Shown in pieces: positions 1-5,945 of a DNA stretch of 10,633 nucleotides. Source of the stretch: JBBSVE01 sp038233815 (GTDB lineage: Bacteria > Pseudomonadota > Alphaproteobacteria > Rhodobacterales > Rhodobacteraceae). The DNA lies in the NCBI GenBank assembly GCA_038233815.1, contig JBBSVE010000106.1:1-10633 (forward strand), given 5' to 3'. The notes beneath the pieces are model-generated. The model saw only the letters and a list, made by a program, of their open reading frames with translations, was not told the origin of the DNA and made no database searches. A program made the position numbers and the translations under genes. Position 1 is the first letter of the stretch. Each line of letters opens with the position of its first letter.

Positions 1-426
1 CTGAGGATCGCCAGCACGGATGCACGCTGTGCGTTTCTTTTCACGCGGGTGGGGCTTGCGGGGGCGGACATGGGGGCCTGCGCGATGCTGCCGCGGATCG
101 TGGGGCAGGGGCGGGCGGCGGAGCTTCTCTACACCGGGCGATCGATGGGGGCCGAAGAGGGCGAGCGTTGGGGGTTCTGGAATGCGCTCCATGCGCCCCA
201 GATGCTGGATGCGGAGGCGATGGTGCTGGCGCGGCGGATCGCGGCGGGGCCAACGTTTGCGCACGCGATCACGAAGGCGCAGTTGCTGGCGGAGTGGGAC
301 ATGGGGCTTCTGGCGGCGATCGATGCGGAGGCGCAGGCGCAGGCGATCTGCATGCAGAGCCTCGATTTCAGCCGGGCCTATCATGCGTTCGTGGCGAAGG
401 AGAAACCGGTGTTTCAGGGCGATTGA
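1..426 (+). CDS. Enoyl-CoA hydratase/isomerase (crotonase) family protein, 5'-truncated
   Basis: The reading frame is open from base 1, so the N-terminal part of the gene lies outside the window; 141 residues remain, roughly the C-terminal half of a 260-residue crotonase. Fragment residues 17-31 (VGLAGADMGACAMLP) followed by RIVGQGRA and a YTGRSM segment match the crotonase core after the oxyanion-hole region. The C-terminal end (SRAYHAFVAKEKPVFQGD) is the usual crotonase tail. By eye, the second catalytic glutamate of classical enoyl-CoA hydratases (the PE pair before the LG..PG loop) is replaced by Thr-Arg (15-16), while Asp23 sits in the loop. The protein may therefore be a hydrolase or isomerase of the superfamily rather than a simple hydratase. 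It lies first in an operon with acyl-CoA dehydrogenase and aryl-CoA ligase genes, so a role in processing a CoA-bound ring intermediate is inferred. Family is confident, substrate is not. Confidence 0.85.
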   Translation: MRIASTDARCAFLFTRVGLAGADMGACAMLPRIVGQGRAAELLYTGRSMGAEEGERWGFWNALHAPQMLDAEAMVLARRIAAGPTFAHAITKAQLLAEWDMGLLAAIDAEAQAQAICMQSLDFSRAYHAFVAKEKPVFQGD

Positions 427-514
427 GGGTGGCCCTTGCGGCACCGCCGGGGGGCTTTCCGCCCCCCGGACCCCCCGAGGATAGTTGTGGACGGAAAAAC
501 GGAAAGAGCTGGGT
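427..514 (+). repeat. Rhodobacterales-type intergenic element with GC hairpin
   Basis: The gap between the first two genes contains a perfect 9-bp inverted repeat (447-455 CCGGGGGGC and 461-469 GCCCCCCGG) around a 5-nt loop. It is followed by a C-run, GAGGATA and a purine-rich tract. Bases 477-499 match the reverse complement of 10420-10442 at 17 of 23 positions by hand alignment, so the window holds two copies in opposite orientation. I recognise this arrangement (GC hairpin, CCCCCGAGG, A/T core, GGACAGAAA-like tract) as common between genes in Rhodobacteraceae; that is recollection, not a search. There is no T-run after the hairpin, so a classical intrinsic terminator is unlikely. It may affect mRNA stability or processing inside the operon. 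Confidence 0.6.
501..508 (+). promoter_or_regulatory. Ribosome binding site favouring the TTG start at 515
   Basis: GGAAAGAG lies six bases before a TTG at 515. The competing TTG at 485 has only GAGG (477-480) four bases upstream, which is very close, and that TTG falls inside the intergenic repeat. No ATG or GTG start is available in frame near the beginning of the conserved domain, so a TTG start is needed in either case. Confidence 0.45.
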
Positions 515-1648
515 TTGGACCGTAGTTTTCTTGACTGGCCGTTCTTCGAGGACCGGCACCGCAATCTGGCGGAGGCGCTGGAGGTCTGGTGCGGGGCGCA
601 CCTGCCGGTCGATCACGGCGATGTCGATGCGGCCTGCCGGGGGCTCGTGGCGGCGCTGGGCGAGGCCGGGTGGCTCCGTCACTCCGGGGCGGGGGTAGGG
701 GAGCGGCTGGATGTGCGGGCTCTGTGCCTGATCCGCGAGACGCTGGCGCGCCATGACGGGTTGGCGGATTTCGCCTTTGCGATGCAGGGGCTCGGGATGG
801 GGGCGGTGTCGCTGTTCGGCACGGCGGAGCAGCGCGGATGGCTGGAGCGGACGCGGGCGGGGACGGCGATAGCGGGGTTCGCGCTGACCGAGCCTTCGTC
901 GGGATCGGACGTCGCGGCGACGGCCAGCACGGCGGTGCGCGTTCAGGGCGGTTGGGTGCTGTCGGGGGAGAAGACGTGGATCTCCAACGGCGGGATCGCG
1001 GATGTCTATGTGGTCTTCGCGCGGACCGGGGAGGCGCCGGGGGCGAAAGGCCTGTCGGCCTTCCTCGTCCCGGCCGACGTGGCGGGTCTGACGGTGGAGG
1101 CGCGGATCGACACGATGGCGCCGCATCCGCTGGCGCGGCTGGGGTTCCGCGACGTGTCCTTGCCGGATGCGGCGCTGATCGGGGAGTCGGGGGCGGGGTT
1201 CCGGATCGCGATGTCGGTGCTCGATGTGTTCCGATCCACGGTGGGGGCGGCGGCGCTGGGCTTTGCGCGGCGCGCGCTGGACGAGACGCTCGCGCGCGTG
1301 GGAAGCCGGCGGATCGGGGGAGCGCCGCTGTCTTCGTTGCAGATGGTGCAGGGGCATCTGGCGGACATGGCGCTCGACGTGGATACTGCGGCCCTCCTCG
1401 TCTACCGGGCGGCGTGGGTCAAGGACGGGGGTGCGGCGCGGGTCAGCCGGGAGGCGGCGATGGCCAAGCTCCATGCGACGGAGGCGGCGCAGCGGGTGGT
1501 GGACATGGCGGTGCAGTTGCACGGCGGTGACGGGGTGCGGCAGGGTTCGGTGGTGGAGCGGCTCTACCGCGAGGTCCGGGCGCTGCGCATCTATGAAGGG
1601 GCGAGCGATGTTCAGCGCGTGGTGATCGCCCGCAGCATTCTGGGATAG
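515..1648 (+). CDS. Acyl-CoA dehydrogenase
   Basis: This is a FAD-dependent acyl-CoA dehydrogenase that would oxidise a CoA thioester at the alpha-beta bond and pass electrons to electron-transferring flavoprotein. With the TTG at 515 it has 377 residues, normal for the family; a TTG at 485 would add ten residues. Visible signatures, numbered from 515, are ALTEPSSGSD near 123-132, WISNGG at 155-160 for FAD binding, QLHGGDGV near 334-341 and IYEGASDVQR near 359-368, whose glutamate (about 361) aligns with the catalytic base of medium-chain enzymes. The start near SFLDWPFF fits my recollection of relatives. It lies between a crotonase and a cupin in a CoA-dependent aromatic operon, so the substrate is probably an alicyclic or ring-opened acyl-CoA rather than an ordinary fatty acyl-CoA. 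Gly and Ala codons are mostly GGG and GCG, more G-rich than in genes further right. Confidence 0.93.
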   Translation: MDRSFLDWPFFEDRHRNLAEALEVWCGAHLPVDHGDVDAACRGLVAALGEAGWLRHSGAGVGERLDVRALCLIRETLARHDGLADFAFAMQGLGMGAVSLFGTAEQRGWLERTRAGTAIAGFALTEPSSGSDVAATASTAVRVQGGWVLSGEKTWISNGGIADVYVVFARTGEAPGAKGLSAFLVPADVAGLTVEARIDTMAPHPLARLGFRDVSLPDAALIGESGAGFRIAMSVLDVFRSTVGAAALGFARRALDETLARVGSRRIGGAPLSSLQMVQGHLADMALDVDTAALLVYRAAWVKDGGAARVSREAAMAKLHATEAAQRVVDMAVQLHGGDGVRQGSVVERLYREVRALRIYEGASDVQRVVIARSILG

Positions 1649-1660
1649 GGAGGGGACGGC

Positions 1661-2107
1661 ATGGATCTGACAGGCGGCATCACCGGCATGGGGGACGGAC
1701 TGGACGGGGTGGAATGGAACATCCTCGGACAGCGGTATTTCCCAAAGAGCCTTTGCGACAGCAGTTTCTCGTTCGAGGCAAACTCGGAGCCGGGGCAGTT
1801 CGTGCCGGTCCACATCCATCCCACGCAGGACGAGTTCATCCTCGTGCAGGAGGGGCAACTGGAACTGAAGCTGGACGGTGTGTGGTCCACGGCCCGGGCG
1901 GGCGATCTGGTGCGGATGCCGAAAGGTGTGCCGCACGGCTATTTCAACAAGTCCGATGCCCCGGTGCGCGCCTTCTTCTGGGTCTCTCCGGCGGGGCGGC
2001 TTGCCGATCTGTTCCGCACGCTCGACGGGATGACGGATGTGGAGGCCGTGGTCAAAGTCTCCGCCGCGCATGAGGTGGAATTCCTGCCGCCCGAGGCCAG
2101 CGCTTGA
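1661..2107 (+). CDS. Small single-domain cupin protein
   Basis: This 148-residue protein is one cupin barrel with both signature motifs intact. Motif 1 gives G45, H51, H53, E58 and G65 (VHIHPTQDE). Motif 2 gives G81, P87, G89, H92 and N96 (MPKGVPHGYFN). The three histidines and glutamate form a full metal site, so it should bind a divalent metal, probably iron or manganese, and could be a dioxygenase, isomerase or hydrolase. AGGGG at 1651-1655 precedes the ATG by five bases, and the stop overlaps the next start as TGATG. Its size resembles metal cupins loosely annotated as 3-hydroxyanthranilate-dioxygenase-like, but I cannot place it in that family. Its position between the acyl-CoA dehydrogenase and the thioesterase suggests it acts on an intermediate of the same pathway. 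The reaction is unknown. Confidence 0.88.
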   Translation: MDLTGGITGMGDGLDGVEWNILGQRYFPKSLCDSSFSFEANSEPGQFVPVHIHPTQDEFILVQEGQLELKLDGVWSTARAGDLVRMPKGVPHGYFNKSDAPVRAFFWVSPAGRLADLFRTLDGMTDVEAVVKVSAAHEVEFLPPEASA

Positions 2108-2511
2108 TGGCCTATACCCGCCGGGTCCCCGTGGAGTTCAACCATTGCGACCCGGCGGGGATCGTCTTTTACCCGCGCTATTTCGAGATGCTGAACTCGG
2201 TGGTGGAAAACTTCTTTGCCGATGTCGCGGGCTGTTCGTTCGCGCAGATGATGGCCCAAAGGCAGGGCGTTCCCGCCGCCCGGCTGGAGACGGTGTTTCA
2301 TGCGCCCTCCCGGCTGGGCGAGGTGCTGGCCTTTGCCCTGTCCGTCTCCCGGCTTGGCAGGGCGTCGCTTGCCTTGCGCATAGAGGCCGCGTGCGACGGG
2401 CCGCGCCTGACCGCCGATCTGACCCTTGTCTGGGTGGAGGGGGGGCGGAGCGCGCCTTGGCCCGATCCCCTCCGCACCCGCATCGAAGCCTTCGCAGGAG
2501 AGACCGCATGA
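2107..2511 (+). CDS. 4-hydroxybenzoyl-CoA thioesterase family (hotdog) acyl-CoA thioesterase
   Basis: This 134-residue hotdog-fold protein carries the hallmark HCDPAGIVFYPRYFE at residues 13-27. Asp15 corresponds to the nucleophile/base of the Pseudomonas-type 4-hydroxybenzoyl-CoA thioesterase, followed by the conserved P-AG-I-V-Y-RYF turn and central helix. The ATG at 2107 overlaps the cupin stop (TGATG); a TTG one codon upstream is also possible but less likely. The stop overlaps the start of the next gene (ATGA at 2508). A thioesterase beside an aryl-CoA ligase commonly serves as a rescue enzyme that frees CoA from stalled or misacylated aryl-CoA intermediates. That role is inferred here, but a thioesterase is also part of the described Azoarcus 2-aminobenzoate clusters. 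Family confident; exact thioester unknown. Confidence 0.92.
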   Translation: MAYTRRVPVEFNHCDPAGIVFYPRYFEMLNSVVENFFADVAGCSFAQMMAQRQGVPAARLETVFHAPSRLGEVLAFALSVSRLGRASLALRIEAACDGPRLTADLTLVWVEGGRSAPWPDPLRTRIEAFAGETA

Positions 2512-3035
2512 CCGAAGACACGCCGCACGAGATCCTGCATCCCCGCCACTGGAAGGCCGCGCGGGGCTATTCCAACGGCATGGCGGCGACCGGCCGGTTG
2601 ATCGTCACCGGCGGGATCGTGGGCTGGAACGCCGATCAGGTGTTCGAGACCGACGATTTTGCCGGGCAGGTGGCGCAGATCCTGCGCTCCATCGTGGAGA
2701 TCCTGCATGAGGCGGGGGCGGCACCGCACCATCTTGTGCGGCTGACGTGGTATGTGACCGACAAGCGGGAGTATCTGTCCGCACTGGCCGAGATCGGGGC
2801 GGCCTACCGCGAGAGCCTCGGGCGGCATTTTCCCGCGATGGCGCTGGTGCAGGTGGCGGGGCTCGTCGAGGACCGCGCCAAGGTGGAGATCGAGGCGACG
2901 GCGGTCGTGCCGCTCGTGGCGCCCGCGATGGGGGGGATGACAGCGGTGACGGTGGAGCATGACAATCCCGCCAACGAGGATGCCGCGAACGACGCGCCCG
3001 CGCAGATTGCGCCGGCCGTGACAAAGGAGGTCTGA
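2508..3035 (+). CDS. Rid (YjgF/YER057c/UK114) family protein lacking the RidA arginine, with C-terminal extension
   Basis: The gene starts at an ATG overlapping the thioesterase stop and encodes 175 residues. Residues 10-135 cover a Rid chorismate-mutase-like fold: the GR-L-VTGG strand near 29-36, the helix containing QVAQILRSI (54-62), LVRLTWYVTD (76-85) and KVEIEATAVV (125-134). In RidA the motif before the last strand is FPARSCVEV, where Arg binds the carboxylate of the imine substrate; here it reads FPAMALVQV, so Met111 replaces that arginine. Rid subgroups without the arginine are known and are not expected to deaminate 2-iminoacids. Residues 136-175 form an Ala/Asn/Glu-rich tail absent from normal ~128-residue Rid proteins, probably disordered. 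Beside an anthranilate-type ligase it may act on a cyclic enamine or imine intermediate, or bind a ligand; this is inference. Confidence 0.88.
   Translation: MTEDTPHEILHPRHWKAARGYSNGMAATGRLIVTGGIVGWNADQVFETDDFAGQVAQILRSIVEILHEAGAAPHHLVRLTWYVTDKREYLSALAEIGAAYRESLGRHFPAMALVQVAGLVEDRAKVEIEATAVVPLVAPAMGGMTAVTVEHDNPANEDAANDAPAQIAPAVTKEV
3023..3031 (+). promoter_or_regulatory. Near-perfect Shine-Dalgarno for the aryl-CoA ligase
   Basis: AAAGGAGGT lies within the last codons of the Rid gene (encoding ...TKEV) and seven bases before the ligase ATG at 3039. It is the strongest ribosome site in the operon, which suggests that the ligase, the entry enzyme, is translated more efficiently than the overlapping genes before it. 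Confidence 0.7.
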
Positions 3036-3038
3036 GCG

Positions 3039-4664
3039 ATGCAGGGACCCTCGGGCCATGTCGACAGCTTCACGCGCGACCGATTGCCACCGGCGGCCGA
3101 ATGGCCCGACCTGCCGCCGCGCGAGGTTTATCCCGAATGGTTGAATGCAGCGGTGGAACTGACCGACGCGATGGTGGCGCGGGGGTTCGGCGACCATACT
3201 GCGCTGATCGGGAACGGGCGCCTGCGGACCTATAAGGAGCTTGCCGACTGGACCAGCCGGATCGCCCATGCGCTGGCGGAGGATTACGGCGTGGAGCCCG
3301 GCCACCGCGTGCTGATCCGGTCGGCAAACAATCCCGCGATGGTGGCCGCATGGCTCGGGGCCACGAAGGCGGGGGCGGTGGTGGTCAACACGATGCCGAT
3401 GCTGCGCGCCGGCGAACTGGCGCAGATCGTGGACAAGGCGGAGGTGTCGGTGGCACTCTGCGATACAAGGCTGATGGAGGAGATGGTCGCCTGCGCCAAG
3501 GAGTCCGCCTTCCTCACCAAGGTGGTGGGGTTCGACGGCACTGCCAACCACGATGCGGAGCTGGACCGGGTGGCGCTGGGGAAATCGGTGCGCTTTGCAG
3601 CACCCCGGACAGCGCGCGACGACGTGGCGCTGCTGGGCTTCACCTCCGGCACCACGGGCGAGCCGAAGGCAACGATGCATTTCCATTCCGACATCCTCGC
3701 CATCGCGGACGGCTATGCCGCCGAGGTGCTGGGCGTGACGCCCGACGATGTCTTCGTAGGCTCGCCGCCCCTCGCCTTCACCTTCGGGCTGGGCGGGCTC
3801 GCGGTGTTCCCGCTGCGGTTCGGCGCGTCGGCGTGTCTGTTGGAAAATGCCTCCCCGCCCAACATGATCGAGATCATCCAGACCCACCGCGCGACGGTCT
3901 GTTTTACCGCCCCCACCGCCTACCGGGTGATGCTGAAGGCGATGGAGGAGGGGGCCGACCTCTCCTCCCTGCGCGCCGCCGTGTCGGCGGGGGAGACGCT
4001 GCCCGCCCCGGTCTATGAGGAGTGGATCGCACGCACCGGCAAGCCGATGCTCGACGGCATCGGGGCGACCGAGATGCTGCATATCTTCATCACCAACCGG
4101 TTCGACGATCACCGCCCCGCCTGCACCGGGCGCCCGGTCGCGGGCTACGAGGCGAAGATCGTGGACGACGCGGGCCAAGAGGTGCCGCGCGGCGAGGTGG
4201 GCAGGCTCGCCGTCCGGGGCCCGACCGGGTGCCGCTACATGGATGATGCGCGCCAGCGGGATTACGTGAAGGACGGCTGGAACCTGACCGGCGACAGCTT
4301 CCGGCAGGATGCGGAGGGCTATTTCCACTTCGCTACACGGTCGGACGACATGATCGTGTCGTCGGGCTACAACATTGCCGGGCCGGACGTGGAGGCGGCA
4401 CTCCTCGCCCATCCGGACGTCGCGGAATGTGCCGTGGTGGGTGCGGCCGACGAGGACCGGGGCCAGATCGTCGTCGCCCATGTCGTGCTCGCCCCCGGCG
4501 TGGCGCCGGACGCCGCCAGCGTGAAGCGGTTGCAGGAGCATGTTAAGGCGACCATCGCGCCTTACAAATACCCCCGCAAGGTGGTGTTCGTGGGCACGCT
4601 GCCCAAGACGCAGACTGGCAAGATCCAGCGGTTCCGGCTGCGCGGCCCGCGCGGGGAAGGATAG
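3039..4664 (+). CDS. abmG: Aryl-CoA ligase, probably 2-aminobenzoate (anthranilate)-CoA ligase
   Basis: This 541-residue protein is an ANL-superfamily adenylate-forming ligase that would convert an aromatic acid, ATP and CoA to aryl-CoA, AMP and pyrophosphate in the cytoplasm. The ATP-binding loop is FTSGTTGEPKATMHFH (201-216). Further motifs are DGIGATEML (339-347), TGD (417-419), Arg434 in the hinge region (TRSDD), SSGYNIAGPDVE (441-452) and LPKTQTGKIQ (521-530) with catalytic Lys528. The KATMHFH ending of the loop and the YNIAGP-VE segment are features I associate with benzoate/2-aminobenzoate-CoA ligases rather than acetyl-CoA synthetases. Length is right for that group. The symbol follows the Azoarcus gene for 2-aminobenzoate-CoA ligase and is a judgement from these motifs and context; benzoate, hydroxybenzoate or salicylate remain possible substrates. 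Confidence 0.85.
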   Translation: MQGPSGHVDSFTRDRLPPAAEWPDLPPREVYPEWLNAAVELTDAMVARGFGDHTALIGNGRLRTYKELADWTSRIAHALAEDYGVEPGHRVLIRSANNPAMVAAWLGATKAGAVVVNTMPMLRAGELAQIVDKAEVSVALCDTRLMEEMVACAKESAFLTKVVGFDGTANHDAELDRVALGKSVRFAAPRTARDDVALLGFTSGTTGEPKATMHFHSDILAIADGYAAEVLGVTPDDVFVGSPPLAFTFGLGGLAVFPLRFGASACLLENASPPNMIEIIQTHRATVCFTAPTAYRVMLKAMEEGADLSSLRAAVSAGETLPAPVYEEWIARTGKPMLDGIGATEMLHIFITNRFDDHRPACTGRPVAGYEAKIVDDAGQEVPRGEVGRLAVRGPTGCRYMDDARQRDYVKDGWNLTGDSFRQDAEGYFHFATRSDDMIVSSGYNIAGPDVEAALLAHPDVAECAVVGAADEDRGQIVVAHVVLAPGVAPDAASVKRLQEHVKATIAPYKYPRKVVFVGTLPKTQTGKIQRFRLRGPRGEG

Positions 4665-4669
4665 CGATC

Positions 4670-5479
4670 ATGCCGGGCACGGAACTTCGCGTGGTCCTCG
4701 TCGGCTGGGGGGCCATCGGGCCCAGGGTCGCCGCGCTGCTGGAACAGGGGCCGGGCAAGGTCCGCATCTGCGCGGTGGGCGTGTCGGATGCCCGCCGACC
4801 GCGTGGCGGTCTGCCGCACGGCGCGTTCCTCATAGCCGACCCGGCCGACCTTGCCAGCATCGACGCGGACCTTCTGGTGGAGGTCGCGAGCCGGAGGGCG
4901 GTGGCCCCATGGGCGGAGGCCGCGCTGAGGCTCGGCTGGGACGTGGCGATCTCCTCCACCTCCGCGCTGACCGATACGGCGCTGCTGGAGGATCTGACCC
5001 GGACCGCGCGCCAGCATTCCGCGCAGATCCTCGTGCCGCCCGGCGCGCTGGGCGGCATCGACGCGCTGTCCGCCGCCGCACGCCTGTCGCTGTCCGAGGT
5101 GCGCCACGACATCGTGAAACCCGTCGCCGCATGGGCCGGCACCCGCGCGGAGGAGATGTGCGACCTCGGCGCGCTGACCGAACCGCTGACCTTCTACGAA
5201 GGCACCGCGCGGGACGCCGCCGATGCGTTCCCGCAGAATGCCAACGTGGCGGTCATCACGGCGCTGGCGGGGATCGGGCTCGACCGCACCACCGTGTCGA
5301 TGACCGCCGATCCAGCCGCCACGCGCAATACCCACACGGTCCGGGCCACCGGCGATTTCGGCACCCTCACCTGCACGCTGGAAAACCGGGCGCTGGCGGC
5401 CAACCCGCAGTCATCTGATCTCTCCGCCCTCTCCATTGTGCGGCTGATCGAGAACCGTGCCTCCACCCTCGTGATCTGA
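4670..5479 (+). CDS. L-aspartate dehydrogenase-like NAD(P)-dependent oxidoreductase
   Basis: This 269-residue protein has an N-terminal Rossmann motif GWGAIG (12-17) and a C-terminal catalytic domain typical of L-aspartate dehydrogenases: PPGALGGIDAL (123-133), Lys150-Pro151, YEGTARDAADAFPQNANVA (176-194) and RNTH (219-222). His222 corresponds to the catalytic histidine of the family and lies near the expected distance from the C terminus. Characterised members interconvert aspartate and iminoaspartate/oxaloacetate plus ammonia and can feed NAD synthesis. The gene follows the ligase by five bases, so it belongs to the aromatic operon, and no nadA or nadC is beside it. I infer that it handles the amino group released from an aminated intermediate, or reduces an imine, rather than serving NAD synthesis. 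RBS GGGGAAGGA at 4653-4661 supports the ATG. Confidence 0.85.
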   Translation: MPGTELRVVLVGWGAIGPRVAALLEQGPGKVRICAVGVSDARRPRGGLPHGAFLIADPADLASIDADLLVEVASRRAVAPWAEAALRLGWDVAISSTSALTDTALLEDLTRTARQHSAQILVPPGALGGIDALSAAARLSLSEVRHDIVKPVAAWAGTRAEEMCDLGALTEPLTFYEGTARDAADAFPQNANVAVITALAGIGLDRTTVSMTADPAATRNTHTVRATGDFGTLTCTLENRALAANPQSSDLSALSIVRLIENRASTLVI

Positions 5480-5522
5480 TGCGCCCCTTCACACCCGCGC
5501 GTAAAGCGATAAGGTCCGCCCC

Positions 5523-5945
5523 ATGCTGCGGATCACCGACACCATCGCCATCGCCGACTGGGAGCTTTCGGAAAGCTTCGTGCGCGCCTCGGGTCCGGGC
5601 GGGCAGAACGTGAACAAGGTCTCCACCGCTGTGGAGCTGCGGTTCGAGGCGGAACGCTCGCCCCATCTCGCCGGCCCGGTGAAGAGCCGCCTGAAGCGTC
5701 TGGCCGGGCGTCGCTGGACGCTGGAGGGCGCCATCGTGATCCGGGCGGAGGAAACCCGCAGCCAGATCCGCAACCGCGAGCTGGCCCGCGAACGACTGGT
5801 GGAGATGATCCGCGCCGCGCTGACCGTGCCCAAGCGCCGGATCGCCACGCGCCCGACGCTGGGCAGCGAGCGGCGCAGGCTCGCGGGCAAGGCCTCGCGC
5901 GGGACGGTGAAGGCGCTGCGCGGACGGGTGGAGGACGAGGAATGA
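5523..5945 (+). CDS. arfB: Alternative ribosome-rescue factor / peptidyl-tRNA hydrolase ArfB
   Basis: This 140-residue protein, the same length as E. coli ArfB (YaeJ), has the release-factor GGQ loop SGPGGQNVNK at residues 23-32, followed by the STAVELRF strand. Its basic C-terminal tail (TRPTLGSERRRLAGK onwards) is of the kind that inserts into the empty mRNA channel. It would hydrolyse peptidyl-tRNA on ribosomes stalled without a stop codon. Its short length and tail separate it from RF1/RF2, which need a codon-recognition domain. AAGG at 5511-5514 precedes the ATG by eight bases. It follows the dehydrogenase by 43 bp and its stop overlaps the next start (ATGA at 5942), so it is translationally coupled to the phospho-lyase-like gene, although no functional link is known. 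Confidence 0.93.
   Translation: MLRITDTIAIADWELSESFVRASGPGGQNVNKVSTAVELRFEAERSPHLAGPVKSRLKRLAGRRWTLEGAIVIRAEETRSQIRNRELARERLVEMIRAALTVPKRRIATRPTLGSERRRLAGKASRGTVKALRGRVEDEE

Noticed and set aside
447..469. Intrinsic transcription terminator at the GC hairpin
   Set aside because: The stem is perfect, but it is followed by a C-run and not by a T-run, and the genes on both sides belong to the same pathway.
368..2071. Long minus-strand open frame of 567 codons opposite the first genes
   Set aside because: It is an Arg/Pro/His-rich shadow of the G-rich plus-strand genes and covers three well-recognised proteins. The same holds for the 747-codon minus-strand frame at 2298-4541.
5523..5945. Truncated RF1/RF2 release factor
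   Set aside because: Length, GGQ position near residue 27 and the basic C-terminal tail match a complete ArfB, which naturally lacks the codon-recognition domain.
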